Made by a program: the position numbers and the translations under genes
Shown here: positions 43,833-53,311 of the stretch, piece by piece
How the letters are laid out: every line of letters starts with the position of its first letter
Numbering within the stretch: position 1 is the stretch's first letter
The notes under the pieces: model-generated
Seen by the model: only the letters and a program-made list of their open reading frames with translations
What the model was told of the DNA's origin: nothing
Databases searched by the model: none
Assembly: GCF_019969845.1 (NCBI RefSeq)
Contig: NZ_JAHXYR010000007.1
Coordinates: 1-64,000, forward strand
Reading direction: 5' to 3'
From: Sphingobacterium sp. GVS05A
GTDB lineage: Bacteria > Bacteroidota > Bacteroidia > Sphingobacteriales > Sphingobacteriaceae
DNA: 64,000 nt

Positions 43833-44147
43833 AATTCGTTGATATTTAGCTGTTAATTTACAGAATAAAATCACTATCAAGAAAAATTTTATAAAAAAAA
43901 TTAATCGGGGAGTTTACTATTTTGAAAAATTCAGTGGTGATCTCATTGAATTGAAGCTCGACCAACAAAATAATGGGCTTCACGGATTTTTCTAGCCCAT
44001 CAGTTGACAATCCATAATATATGCTATAATGGTTCAGGTACTAGACTCCTGATGTTAGTGCTATAAAAAATTATGGAATCTAGTGGCTTAAATCTATTCC
44101 CACTCAAAACCCATCAGAAAAGAAATAGACCTCTTTCTCATCAATAT
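43833..44147. other. Spacer between the two thioredoxin-like genes
   Basis: 315 nt, AT-rich. No gene, clear promoter box or terminator was found, although the downstream gene must be expressed from here or by read-through from the paralogue. Confidence 0.4.
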
Positions 44148-45386
44148 TTAATTTTCCCAGGTTTGTATCCCTTTGGTCATTTTGTCCAATGTTTCCTGAT
44201 AGATTGGTCGATCGTCGTCACTGGCCATCTCTATGGCTTTATTTTGCCACTTGATCGCCTTCTCTTTTTCACCTTTTTTATAAAGTAAGTTGGCGTATGT
44301 ATCTAAGAATGCAGAGCTGGGATCTTCTATGATAGATTTTTTGCTCCAGCTGATCGCTGCGTCGATGCATTCGGGGTCACTGCTGTTATTAAAGATCGTC
44401 CAGGCAAAGGTGTTCAATTGATGCGCTGTGAAATCCTCTGATGATAGGTAATCATTTATGGTGTTTTTCATAGCCACGTAATTCTTGACCTGAAGATAGT
44501 AGTGTGCTTTGATCTTTTTAAACATCGGAACGAAATCTATATCCGGATATTTTGCTGACAGCTCACTCTGGTAACTATCCCAGTTGGGTTCATGCTTGGC
44601 ATCTATTTTAATCAGGAAAAGCTCATTAACAACTACATTTGCGAGCGTACGATTTGCGATCCCCGGTGATTCTAGCAAAATATCTATTTTTTCTTTATTG
44701 TTGCGGATCAGATTAAAGGCTTTTGAATTTGTAAACTTGGCTGCCGCCAGAAGAATATGTACGTTTTCCTTTTTAAAAAGCTCATCGGTACCCAAAGAAT
44801 TGGCCAAAGTATTTTCAGCTTTACGTGCGGTGCTTTCGTCATAAGCGATATTTGCTGCTTTTAACATCTGTTTGGCGGTATAGATGTCCTGAGGTCTTTT
44901 CTCAAATTTTTTTAACAGAGTATAATACTGTGTTTCGGGATATAGTCCGTCAGATACATGGCTGACAAATTCAGGGGCATCGTTTGCGCCAACAATCCGG
45001 TGTACAGCTTCTCCGTTTGGATTGAAAATCAAAAAAGTTGGAAAAGATTGGATATTGTACTCATTGGAAATAGCACGGGCATCAGCATACCACTTTTTAA
45101 CGGCAGCATTGTCCGTTTCGGTGGAGTCCATTTGGACCCTGATACTAATGAAATTTTGATTAATGGGCTGACCAACCTGTTCCAAGGGGAACACCTCATT
45201 ACTCATATACTGGCAGGGGCCACACCATGTCGCAAAAAGTTCAACGAAGATAAACTTGTTTTCTGCCTTCGCTCTTTCTTTGACCTGTTTCCAACTTAAT
45301 CCTTCTACAAATTTCACCCCTTTGGTCTGGGAATGTGCTAAATTCCCAAATAAAATTGCAAGGCATAATGCGATTATACTTCTCAT
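44148..45386 (-). CDS. Secreted thioredoxin-like protein, paralogue 2
   Basis: 412 residues with a signal peptide ending AHS/Q. Thioredoxin domain with C55-G-P-C58 (ATWCGPCQYM) and SFPTFLIF, then the same helical C-terminal region with TYANLLYKKGEKEKAIKWQN. It aligns with paralogue 1 along its full length, with shared blocks such as KENVHILLAAA/KENVELLLSSA and a common ending (IQTWEN / EKTWE). Tandem duplication with later divergence is clear. Function inferred as for paralogue 1. Confidence 0.85.
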   Translation of the reverse strand: MRSIIALCLAILFGNLAHSQTKGVKFVEGLSWKQVKERAKAENKFIFVELFATWCGPCQYMSNEVFPLEQVGQPINQNFISIRVQMDSTETDNAAVKKWYADARAISNEYNIQSFPTFLIFNPNGEAVHRIVGANDAPEFVSHVSDGLYPETQYYTLLKKFEKRPQDIYTAKQMLKAANIAYDESTARKAENTLANSLGTDELFKKENVHILLAAAKFTNSKAFNLIRNNKEKIDILLESPGIANRTLANVVVNELFLIKIDAKHEPNWDSYQSELSAKYPDIDFVPMFKKIKAHYYLQVKNYVAMKNTINDYLSSEDFTAHQLNTFAWTIFNNSSDPECIDAAISWSKKSIIEDPSSAFLDTYANLLYKKGEKEKAIKWQNKAIEMASDDDRPIYQETLDKMTKGIQTWEN

Positions 45387-45445
45387 AACTCACTGAACAA
45401 CTAGATTCATAATTATGTTTAAGTTATCAAATTAATCTGAAAACA

Positions 45446-45481
45446 AAAACACCTCTGAAATATTAATTTCAGAGGTGTTTT
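45446..45481 (-). terminator. C1 peptidase terminator
   Basis: A 16-bp perfect stem (45446-45461 with 45466-45481), core ACACCTCTGAAAT, loop ATTA, 18 nt after the minus-strand stop; symmetrical enough to act in both directions. Confidence 0.85.
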
Positions 45482-45499
45482 AAACGATGGATAAATCGC

Positions 45500-46687
45500 T
45501 TATTTGATATTTATCTTCGATTTTAAATCTTTTGTCAGACCATCTTTATGTAACAGCAAAGAAGTTGTTTTATAGCGTACAAATTCTTTGGATGCATACA
45601 AGTAACCTTTGTAGTCGTTGGATGTTCCCCAAGAGTTTTTAACAATATAATACTCTTTACCATTTTGATCTTTTACCAGACCGACGATGTGCATACCATG
45701 ATCGTCTGTTGTTTGCCAATTGTCGAAAGCCTTTTGTCTCTCTTCAGGCGTGATCTTCATTTCTGGTTTAGGACCAACGAACATGCTCGATTTTTCTTGC
45801 TCGCTCATTTGTTCGAATGGTTTTTCTGGAACATAAGCAACACCGTTTTTCCAGGAGAATCCTTTTTCTGAAACGTCAGTTGCCCAAGCGACAGTATAAC
45901 CTTTTTGCAGTGCATTGTCAATGATATCTGTTAAGTCATTCATCTGAACATTGTAAAAACGATCAAATGACCAGTTATCCGGGATTAACAGAACGAATTG
46001 GCTATAATAAGGGTGGTCAGTAACTGAAGCAATACCAACATAATCATCTGGATTAATGCCAATGACCTGATCAGCAAAGGTACGTGGTGTATAGGATTTG
46101 CCATTGTAATCAAATTTTTCAGGAACTTCACCTAGGTAAGAGTCCATTGCTGCTGTATAGGCTTTTTCCCAGTTTGGAGTTAAACCTTTACCTTTTACAA
46201 TCGAGCCTAGCATTGCATCAAGCATTGATGTCATTTCACCAAAGTTGTTGAGTGTGGTACCATAGTGAAGGCCTGTATAAGCTGACTGTGGCATTGTGCC
46301 ATATTTGCGGAATGAATTCAGGACATCGTGGAATTGACCGCCTTCACCCAAGGATAATCCACCGTGAAGACGTACATAGGTGCGTGCTTTATCTAAGTAC
46401 GTATTACGTGCTGTATATATCTGAGAAATCTCAACAGGTTTTTTACCCATACGGATCATTTCGGATTCTAGAAAAGAGTTTCCTGAATAAGACCAACATG
46501 TACCCGAAGAACCTTGATTCTTGATCGAAGTATTACCTAAATTGATAACTTCTGTAAATGTAAATCCAGATTTGCTATTGTCATTTTGATTTGCTTTTAG
46601 GGCATTGATCAAATTGTCCTGTGCTTGTACTTGGAATGAAGCTGCAAAAAGAGAGGCAGCTAGTACAATCGATTTATTCCAATTCAT
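45500..46687 (-). CDS. Secreted C1-family cysteine peptidase (PepC/bleomycin hydrolase-like)
   Basis: 395 residues with a signal peptide ending QAQ/D. The papain-fold catalytic residues are C64 (NQGSSGTCWSYS), H333 (DDHGMHIVGL) and N351 (VKNSWGT), with the oxyanion glutamine in KNQG. The insertions and order match the aminopeptidase C/bleomycin hydrolase group, usually cytosolic and 440-450 residues; this exported and shorter form is the Bacteroidota type. Probably digests peptides in the periplasm. Confidence 0.9.
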   Translation of the reverse strand: MNWNKSIVLAASLFAASFQVQAQDNLINALKANQNDNSKSGFTFTEVINLGNTSIKNQGSSGTCWSYSGNSFLESEMIRMGKKPVEISQIYTARNTYLDKARTYVRLHGGLSLGEGGQFHDVLNSFRKYGTMPQSAYTGLHYGTTLNNFGEMTSMLDAMLGSIVKGKGLTPNWEKAYTAAMDSYLGEVPEKFDYNGKSYTPRTFADQVIGINPDDYVGIASVTDHPYYSQFVLLIPDNWSFDRFYNVQMNDLTDIIDNALQKGYTVAWATDVSEKGFSWKNGVAYVPEKPFEQMSEQEKSSMFVGPKPEMKITPEERQKAFDNWQTTDDHGMHIVGLVKDQNGKEYYIVKNSWGTSNDYKGYLYASKEFVRYKTTSLLLHKDGLTKDLKSKINIK

Positions 46688-46842
46688 TTGTTAGTATTTT
46701 GTTAATTTAAAGTGGTGCTAAATTAAATAAATAAAATTTAGTAAGGCAAATTCCTCTGTAAAATAATTGTTCTTAAAAATGGACTATAATTTAGGTCCTT
46801 TTGTCGCGGGACAGGAGAAGTACGAGCTAGGCTAAAATATTG

Positions 46843-46881
46843 AAAAGCAAAGGGTCGTAATTTTTACGACCCTTTGCTTTT
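46843..46881 (-). terminator. Terminator of the ispB-terC operon
   Basis: An 18-bp perfect stem (46843-46860 with 46864-46881), core GCAAAGGGTCGTAA, 3-nt loop, five bases after the terC stop. Confidence 0.88.
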
Positions 46882-46885
46882 ATTT

Positions 46886-47938
46886 TTATTCGGCAATCTC
46901 TTTATGCTTTGGAAAGAGTAGCGAAGCGATGATACTTAAAGCGAGTATACTGATGATCACAATCAGAGAATGCGTCGTTGTAAAGCCAACTTCTGCCAGC
47001 CAGTGATGAAATAACATCTTCAGACCAATGAAGACCAATAGAAAAGCTAATCCGACTTTTAAATATTGGAACTTATGGATAATATTGACCAATAGGAAGA
47101 ACATGGAACGTAATCCAAGAATTGCGAAAATATTAGAGAAGAATACCACATAAGGATCTTTGGTAACCGAGAAAATTGCGGGAATAGAATCCACTGCGAA
47201 AATTAGATCGGTAAATTCAATCACTAACAAAACCAAAAATAGGGGTGTCATGTATTTTACGCCATTCTCAATATGGAAAAAGTGACCGCCATCTAATTTT
47301 GGGGTTACCTTGAAATATTTAGACGCAAATTTCACAACAGGGTGGTTTTGAGGATCGACCTCCTCCTCCTGGTTCCGATTGATAAACATCTTGATACCTG
47401 TGAACACTAAGAAAGCACCAAAGACATATAGAATCCAGCCAAATTTAGCGATTAGGGTTGCGCCAAGGAATATAAATAGAAATCGCATAACGATAGCGCC
47501 CAGAATCCCCCAGACCAAAACTTTATGGTAGTATTTTTCGGGAATCCCAAATGATGTGAAGAGCAGTACCATAACGAAAATATTATCGACAGAGAGTGCG
47601 TACTCAACAACATATCCCGTTAAATATTCCAAGCCTAAGTTGTTATTATAGACGGCTAAACTTGCTGCAAGATCACCGGGAATAATCTTAATATCGTGGT
47701 GATGTTTTGTAATGACTTCCTGCAGATGGTTTAGATCATGAATATTATGCAATTCAAATCCATAATGACGTAGGAGCCAATAGAAGCCTAATGAGAATAA
47801 TACCCATACAGCACTCATAATTGCGGCAGTCTTTAAGCTAACAGGTTTATCGCCCTTGGAAAATAGTCCAAGGTCAATTGCTAGCATCAGTGCAATGAAG
47901 ATCAGGAAACCTCCAAAAAACATTAATTCGTGACTCAT
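46886..47938 (-). CDS. TerC/Alx family membrane protein
   Basis: 350 residues with about nine membrane segments. The family signatures are EYALSVDNIFVMVLL and EFTDLIFAVDSIPAIF, each with conserved acidic residues inside the membrane. TerC/Alx proteins export manganese and have been linked to tellurite resistance and metalation of exported proteins. A His-rich stretch (ITKHHHDIKI) lies in an early loop. It starts one base inside the stop of the upstream polyprenyl synthase gene (TAATG). No yybP-ykoY manganese riboswitch precedes the operon. Confidence 0.9.
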   Translation of the reverse strand: MSHELMFFGGFLIFIALMLAIDLGLFSKGDKPVSLKTAAIMSAVWVLFSLGFYWLLRHYGFELHNIHDLNHLQEVITKHHHDIKIIPGDLAASLAVYNNNLGLEYLTGYVVEYALSVDNIFVMVLLFTSFGIPEKYYHKVLVWGILGAIVMRFLFIFLGATLIAKFGWILYVFGAFLVFTGIKMFINRNQEEEVDPQNHPVVKFASKYFKVTPKLDGGHFFHIENGVKYMTPLFLVLLVIEFTDLIFAVDSIPAIFSVTKDPYVVFFSNIFAILGLRSMFFLLVNIIHKFQYLKVGLAFLLVFIGLKMLFHHWLAEVGFTTTHSLIVIISILALSIIASLLFPKHKEIAE

Positions 47939-48909
47939 TATTTTTTTCTTTCTGTTGTATATGTTACCAATTGCAGTAATCCTTCTTTGTATTCGCTATC
48001 TGGAAAATCTTCCAGGATGCGAAATGCATCTTGTTGATATTCCAGCATTTTGTTTGTTGCATAGGCTAATCCACCGCTGTTGCGTACAAAATCGATAACT
48101 TCAGCAACCTTTTTGGGGTCTTCGTTATGATTTCGAACCAGATTGATGATTCGCCGCTTTTCGCTGGAGCTTGTCTGATTTAAGGCATGGATCAACGGCA
48201 ATGTCATTTTCTTCTCTTTGATATCATTCCCCAGGGGTTTACCCACGTCATCCAGGCCAAAATCAAATAAGTCATCCTTTATCTGAAAAGCAATACCAAT
48301 TTTCTCTCCAAATTGATGCAGTTTCTCTACCGTCTCTTGATCCGCATTGGATGACGCAGATCCACAGGCGCAGCAGGAAGCAATTAACGATGCTGTTTTC
48401 TTTCGGATGACCTCAAAGTATATGGATTCTTCAATATCCAGTTTACGCGCTTTTTCGATCTGGAGCAGTTCTCCTTCACTCATTTGGTCGACCGCTTCTG
48501 AAACAATTTTTAACAGATGGTAGTCCTGATGTTTGACAGAAAGCAGTAAACCCCTTGACAGTAAAAAATCACCAACCAGTACTGCAATCTTATTTTTCCA
48601 GAGCGCATTGATTGAAAAGAAGCCTCTACGTTCGTAAGAGTTATCCACGACATCATCGTGAACAAGCGAAGCCGTATGCAGTAATTCAACCAAAGCAGCA
48701 CCGCGGTAGGTAGATTCGTTAATCCCATTGCAGATGCCCGCTGAAAAAAATACAAACATCGGTCGCATTTGCTTTCCTTTACGTTTGATCAGATATTGCG
48801 TGATACGATCCAACAAGGGAACGGAGCTTTTCATCGATGCTTTGAATTTCTTTTCAAAAGCTTCAAGTTCGTGGATAATAGGGCGTTGGATCTCTGTTAA
48901 TTTTGACAT
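47938..48909 (-). CDS. ispB: Polyprenyl diphosphate synthase
   Basis: 323 residues. A trans-isoprenyl synthase making the long chain of menaquinone: first aspartate motif D85-D86-V-V-D89 in LVHDDVVDNSYERRG, second in FQIKDDLFDFG, and KGKQMRP near the N-terminus for IPP binding. The residues before the first motif are small to medium, consistent with a long product, but the chain length is not certain, so the symbol is by analogy. A TATCTTTA box (plus 48943-48950) lies 33 nt upstream. Translationally coupled to terC. Confidence 0.9.
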   Translation of the reverse strand: MSKLTEIQRPIIHELEAFEKKFKASMKSSVPLLDRITQYLIKRKGKQMRPMFVFFSAGICNGINESTYRGAALVELLHTASLVHDDVVDNSYERRGFFSINALWKNKIAVLVGDFLLSRGLLLSVKHQDYHLLKIVSEAVDQMSEGELLQIEKARKLDIEESIYFEVIRKKTASLIASCCACGSASSNADQETVEKLHQFGEKIGIAFQIKDDLFDFGLDDVGKPLGNDIKEKKMTLPLIHALNQTSSSEKRRIINLVRNHNEDPKKVAEVIDFVRNSGGLAYATNKMLEYQQDAFRILEDFPDSEYKEGLLQLVTYTTERKK

Positions 48910-48959
48910 GAATTGGAATGAAACACCAAAAAAGTTAAAGCTTAAAGATAGTAATTTTG

Positions 48960-49523
48960 TTACAACTCATCGACTGCTTGCTCAAGATTTTTGTACCATT
49001 CTTCTCCATAAGTACGGATCAGGGGATCCCTTAGAAATTTATACACAGGCACCTGTAGTTCTTTACCAAAACTACAAGCGTCTTTGCAGATATGCCAACG
49101 GTCGTAATGAAGGACATCAAATTCCGGATAATGTGTTGTACGGATAGGATAGAGGTGACAGGAAACAGGTTTCCGCCAGTGGATTTCACCCAGTTCATAA
49201 GCCTTTTCGATTGCACATTTGGTAATGCCGTTTTCCCAGGTCACATAGGCGCATTCCTTGTGCCCATCAACGCATGTTGTGGTTAAATCACCATCTACAT
49301 CAACAACATATTTCCCTTGTTCTTCAATGGCCTCAATGCCCTTCTCCGTCATATAGGGCTTTACCTTGGGGTATATTTCCTCCAGAATTGCCTTTTCACT
49401 TTCTAACAAAGGTGCTCCCGAGTCTCCCTCGATACAGCATATTCCTTTACATTTTGATAGGTTGCACACAAAATCATTGTTAATCAGATCTTCATGTACC
49501 AACACATTTCCTACTTCAATCAT
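48960..49523 (-). CDS. DUF3109 family cysteine-rich protein
   Basis: 187 residues. Cysteine clusters are VCNLSKCKGICC near the start, TTCVDGHKECAYV in the middle, PVSCHLYPIR and HICKDACSFG. The pattern is that of DUF3109, related to the YkgJ-type putative zinc- or iron-chelating family. Function unknown. It starts five bases after the DUF3108 gene ends and is followed by the polyprenyl synthase after 50 nt. Confidence 0.88.
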   Translation of the reverse strand: MIEVGNVLVHEDLINNDFVCNLSKCKGICCIEGDSGAPLLESEKAILEEIYPKVKPYMTEKGIEAIEEQGKYVVDVDGDLTTTCVDGHKECAYVTWENGITKCAIEKAYELGEIHWRKPVSCHLYPIRTTHYPEFDVLHYDRWHICKDACSFGKELQVPVYKFLRDPLIRTYGEEWYKNLEQAVDEL

Positions 49524-49528
49524 TCTAA

Positions 49529-50314
49529 TTATTTTGAGTAGCTTGCTTTTTGCCCCAATTTATATTTTAGTCCACTCGCTTCCAAAAGTTCTAAGGTAAC
49601 AGAGCCAATTAAAATATCGACATTAGCCTTTACTGGAATCCGGTTACCATCATTGGTTACCCAGAGATAAAGCTTGCTATTTTTTTTAAAGATACGTCCC
49701 GGTTTAATTTCGGGACTGAATTTAAGGCATTCTAATGTGCCCAATTCTGTTTTTATTTTTTCGATTCCAATATACTGTATGCCCAAGGTGGCTATTTCAT
49801 CATTCAGAAAATAAGTCAGTTTAAAGGATTCACCTGGCTTGACCGAAGTTAAGTCTAGATTGCGGGCGAAATAATAGGAAGATAACAAATCAAAGGTTTG
49901 ATCCACCTTAGATGTAAATGTTCCTTTATTACCGACCACAGTATGTGTATCCTGATTGAAACGTACTTTGTCATTCCGTCTGTAGCCTCCCTCACGGATG
50001 TTTTCTGTATAATAATAAGGCAAAAATGTCTTGCTATTTATATAAGAGTTGTACTCGTTTCTTACGGTATAGATGGCAAAAGCTCCTGCTGTTTTACCGG
50101 CGGCATACAGATGAAAGGAGGGATTCCCAAATCCGTCTTTTGTATCGCCAACAGTCAACGTTCCCGTTGCAGCTGAAATAATTCCATAGCGGAGTTTATA
50201 CTTTAACTTCTCTCCACCTTTAAATGCAGATTCCTTTAAATGGGGTAAATCTTGAGCGAAAACAGTACTTACAAAAACTGATAAGTAAAGGAGCAATGTC
50301 GATATAAGTTTCAT
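49529..50314 (-). CDS. DUF3108 family secreted protein
   Basis: 261 residues with a signal peptide ending FAQ/D. The beta-rich body starts FKGGEKLKYKLRYGIISAATG and ends GSVTLELLEASG, the conserved ends of DUF3108. Members are periplasmic proteins of unknown function with a lipid-carrier-like beta fold. The gene lies between DUF2480 (36 nt before) and DUF3109 (5 nt after) and is surely co-transcribed with at least the latter. Confidence 0.87.
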   Translation of the reverse strand: MKLISTLLLYLSVFVSTVFAQDLPHLKESAFKGGEKLKYKLRYGIISAATGTLTVGDTKDGFGNPSFHLYAAGKTAGAFAIYTVRNEYNSYINSKTFLPYYYTENIREGGYRRNDKVRFNQDTHTVVGNKGTFTSKVDQTFDLLSSYYFARNLDLTSVKPGESFKLTYFLNDEIATLGIQYIGIEKIKTELGTLECLKFSPEIKPGRIFKKNSKLYLWVTNDGNRIPVKANVDILIGSVTLELLEASGLKYKLGQKASYSK

Positions 50315-50350
50315 GTACGTAAGTTTACGAAAATTGTTTGAAAAGAAATG

Positions 50351-50863
50351 TTATTTTCTTTTAAAAACTGGAACCGTTGAACAAGGTTCTCCGTACATAA
50401 TACTTTTCGCTACTTTGCTGAGTTTCACCGTGAATTGGACAAATGTCGATTCAGGGATATATGTATCTCCACAGCCCTTAACAACTACCCTCTGATCTCG
50501 AAACTGTTCCATGTCAATTTGGTCAATAGCGGCTGCATACTGTATACGTAACAGCTCTTCTAAATCGCCAAAGACAACAGTCGACGCATATGGTTCTAAC
50601 TTATTTGCCAGTAGCATATAAGCCCATGTTGGGACAATAGCATCTGCTGTACATGTGATTGCGATATGCTTATTGGTATATTGTGACCAATCGTGTGTTT
50701 TGATGAACTCGCGGAAATCTTTTTCCCTTAACATCAGACCATGGAACAAATTTTCCTTGATATCATATAGGACATTGTCGGTCTTCGGATGATAATCTGC
50801 CAGATCGACTGTCACTAATCCACTTTGTGCAACTTTATTGACAATATTTGTTTGAATTTCCAT
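50351..50863 (-). CDS. DUF2480 family protein
   Basis: 170 residues, soluble, no signal peptide. TVDLADYHP, LMLREKDFREFIKTHDWSQY and ITCTADAIVPTWAYMLLA are characteristic of DUF2480, a Bacteroidota family of unknown function. The last part has VVVKGCGDTYIPESTFVQFT, with a conserved cysteine. Probably first gene of the operon leading to ispB and terC; no clear promoter box was seen in the 64 nt upstream. Confidence 0.8.
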   Translation of the reverse strand: MEIQTNIVNKVAQSGLVTVDLADYHPKTDNVLYDIKENLFHGLMLREKDFREFIKTHDWSQYTNKHIAITCTADAIVPTWAYMLLANKLEPYASTVVFGDLEELLRIQYAAAIDQIDMEQFRDQRVVVKGCGDTYIPESTFVQFTVKLSKVAKSIMYGEPCSTVPVFKRK

Positions 50864-50882
50864 AACTATTCTATCAAAAAAA

Positions 50883-50906
50883 AGCCGGACGATAATTCGT
50901 CCGGCT
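50883..50906 (-). terminator. Terminator of the PpiD-like gene
   Basis: AGCCGGACGA (50883-50892) pairs with TCGTCCGGCT (50897-50906) around TAAT, followed on the minus strand by eight T. Confidence 0.88.
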
Positions 50907-50927
50907 ACAAATTTACTTAAAAATATT

Positions 50928-53033
50928 CTAAAAGAATTTCACTCTATTGTCAATGATTTCAGCTTTGTCTTGTAATGCACGGAAAATAGATCCCCAAGCA
51001 CGTTGCGCTTTAGCTGCAAGCATTTGTTTCTTTTGTCCGTTGATATCAGAGATCGCTGATGGATTTGTGAAACCATTTACCTGGACAACATATACACCTG
51101 TATTTCCTTCAATTGCTTTAGAAGGTTTGTTTGGTTGAAGTCCAAAGACTGTACCTACTACAGTGTTCTCTAAGGCTACACCAGGAATAACAGGATTGGC
51201 AAATACCACATTCTCCACGTGGATAGCAGATTTACCTACTTTTTGAGCTACTTGGTCAATTGAAGAAGCTCCAGCTAAAGCTTTGTCAAATTTTTCTTTT
51301 AAGACTTTAGCTTTAACCATGTTTTTAACTGCAGGCTCGATATCTTTTTTCACAGCGTCCAGAGAAAGTACCCCTTTCGGTTGCACATTCACCAAACTCG
51401 CAAGGATATAAGAAGTTTCAGTTTCAAATACCTTATCTGAGATGTCACCTTTTTTAGCTTCGAAAGCCCATTTTATTAAATCGCGTGGAGCTTCTGTACC
51501 ATCAAGTACATTGTCCATTGCTGTCACACGTGACGCAGTTTTAGCTTCTAGACCAAGTTTTTTAGCCTCTTGTGCGAAGTTCTGAGCCGTTGCAGCAGAT
51601 AAGAAAGCTGTGGCTTTACTATGTGCATTATTTAAAGTCTCTTTACCACTATTGATGACTTTATCGATGATAGCGACCTTAGCGTATTTTGCTGTACCGA
51701 TTTGTTTCTCAATTTTGATGATATGAACACCAAACTGAGATTTTACAACTTTAATGTCTCCAGCTTTACCTTCAAATACTGCTTTTTCAAATTCAGGTAC
51801 CATGCGGCCCCTTGTAAAAGTACCGAGTTCACCACCATTTGTTTTACTTCCCGGATCACTGCTGAACTGAATAGCCAAAGCTGCAAAGTTATCTCCTTTT
51901 TGGATCAATCCTTTGATTGAATCAGCTTTTGCCAATGCTTTGTCAACACCACCTTCAGCAGTAGCATCCAATAGGATATGCGAAGCCTTTACTGAATCTG
52001 GTCCTACGACAGTTGAAACCACTTTCGCAATTTCGTAAGCACCATTGCTTAGGAATGGACCTACTGTAGTACCTGCAGCTACATTGAAGACTACCGAATC
52101 CAAAGATGGACTCAATTGGCCTTTTTTCACATACGTGAAAGGATATTTGTTGTCCGAATTGATGGATGCAAATAAAGAATCATCTTTTGCAACAATAAGG
52201 TCTTGTTTTAACTTGTCAATAGCTTCTTTTACTGCCAATGAATCTTTTGCAAGAGGTTTTGCATCTACCGTAACGTATTGGATCGCGCGAGTTTCCTCTT
52301 GTGTTTTAAACATACTTTTATGCTCATTATAGTATTCTTGGAAATCAGCGTCAGTCACTTTAGCCTCAGCATCTTTTACAGAAGCGTAGTCTAAAAGAAT
52401 GTATTTGAAGTTCGCTAATTTATTGCGTTCTTGGTATTCTTCGTTTGCTTCCAATGAAGTTACGTATACACTGTTCGAAAGCAATTCGCCATACTTGCTG
52501 CTTAGACGTTCATCTTTCACACCCTCAAGTAAAGCTTCCCACTGATCAGCCATGGCTTGGTTGCCAGCTGTGTTGATTTGGCTTATGAAAGTTGACAACT
52601 GACCACGGTTAAATTGTCCAGTCTGCGGATCAGTAAATGCCTGAACGATCTGAGCTGAAGGATTTGGCCCTTGTACTAGATCATTTAATTCCTTGCTACC
52701 CACTGTCAAACCGATTTTTTCAATCTCTTTTCTCAAGATTTCTCTGGATAAGAATTGATTCCAAACCTGTTGTACGGCGTATGTTCTCATTTGAGGAGTA
52801 ACAGTGCCACCCATTTGTTGTTTGAACATTTCTTCTGCTTGTTCTACCTGTTGGTTGAACGCAGGATATTCAATTTCAGTTCCGTTGACTTCCCCTACAC
52901 GATTTTGATGTCTAGCCCAAAAAGGAGCCCCTCCTCGAACGACATCGCCTAGTAAAAATGCTAAAATTGCGATAGCCATGGCTGCGGTCAAGATGACACC
53001 AGCTTTGTTACGCAAAAAGCCCATTAATCCCAT
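50928..53033 (-). CDS. PpiD-like membrane-anchored peptidyl-prolyl isomerase
   Basis: 701 residues. One membrane segment at about 13-30 (AGVILTAAMAIAILAFLLGD) is followed by a SurA-N-like chaperone domain (about 45-230), then a parvulin domain (KASHILLDATAEG to FGVHIIKIEKQIG, about 350-440) and a second diverged parvulin-like region. It helps fold outer-membrane proteins at the periplasmic face of the inner membrane. Its neighbours LptC and an outer-membrane barrel are also envelope-assembly genes. Start chosen at the ATG giving a short positively charged N-terminus. Confidence 0.9.
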   Translation of the reverse strand: MGLMGFLRNKAGVILTAAMAIAILAFLLGDVVRGGAPFWARHQNRVGEVNGTEIEYPAFNQQVEQAEEMFKQQMGGTVTPQMRTYAVQQVWNQFLSREILRKEIEKIGLTVGSKELNDLVQGPNPSAQIVQAFTDPQTGQFNRGQLSTFISQINTAGNQAMADQWEALLEGVKDERLSSKYGELLSNSVYVTSLEANEEYQERNKLANFKYILLDYASVKDAEAKVTDADFQEYYNEHKSMFKTQEETRAIQYVTVDAKPLAKDSLAVKEAIDKLKQDLIVAKDDSLFASINSDNKYPFTYVKKGQLSPSLDSVVFNVAAGTTVGPFLSNGAYEIAKVVSTVVGPDSVKASHILLDATAEGGVDKALAKADSIKGLIQKGDNFAALAIQFSSDPGSKTNGGELGTFTRGRMVPEFEKAVFEGKAGDIKVVKSQFGVHIIKIEKQIGTAKYAKVAIIDKVINSGKETLNNAHSKATAFLSAATAQNFAQEAKKLGLEAKTASRVTAMDNVLDGTEAPRDLIKWAFEAKKGDISDKVFETETSYILASLVNVQPKGVLSLDAVKKDIEPAVKNMVKAKVLKEKFDKALAGASSIDQVAQKVGKSAIHVENVVFANPVIPGVALENTVVGTVFGLQPNKPSKAIEGNTGVYVVQVNGFTNPSAISDINGQKKQMLAAKAQRAWGSIFRALQDKAEIIDNRVKFF

Positions 53034-53311
53034 AGTCTGCTTATTGTGTTTATATTGTGTAAATACTTGTATTTCGTTAATTTATGCATAGCATAGCAAA
53101 ATGCGGTGCAAGATACAATTTTTATAAAAAAAAACGGAATATTTTCCTGAATGTAATAAAACAAATTTGAAAAGTATTTGTATTGTGCTATTTTTTATTA
53201 GAGGTGGTCTTGATCAAGTCAGGGTTATATTCAGTAAGCAATCTGTGACAGAGTTACTTGCATAATCTACCTGCAGGTATGTATGTTTAGGCTAGCAATA
53301 ACACACACTCT

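Noticed and set aside
50864..50927. yybP-ykoY manganese riboswitch for the terC operon
   Set aside because: Upstream gaps of the operon are too short and hold only the PpiD terminator.
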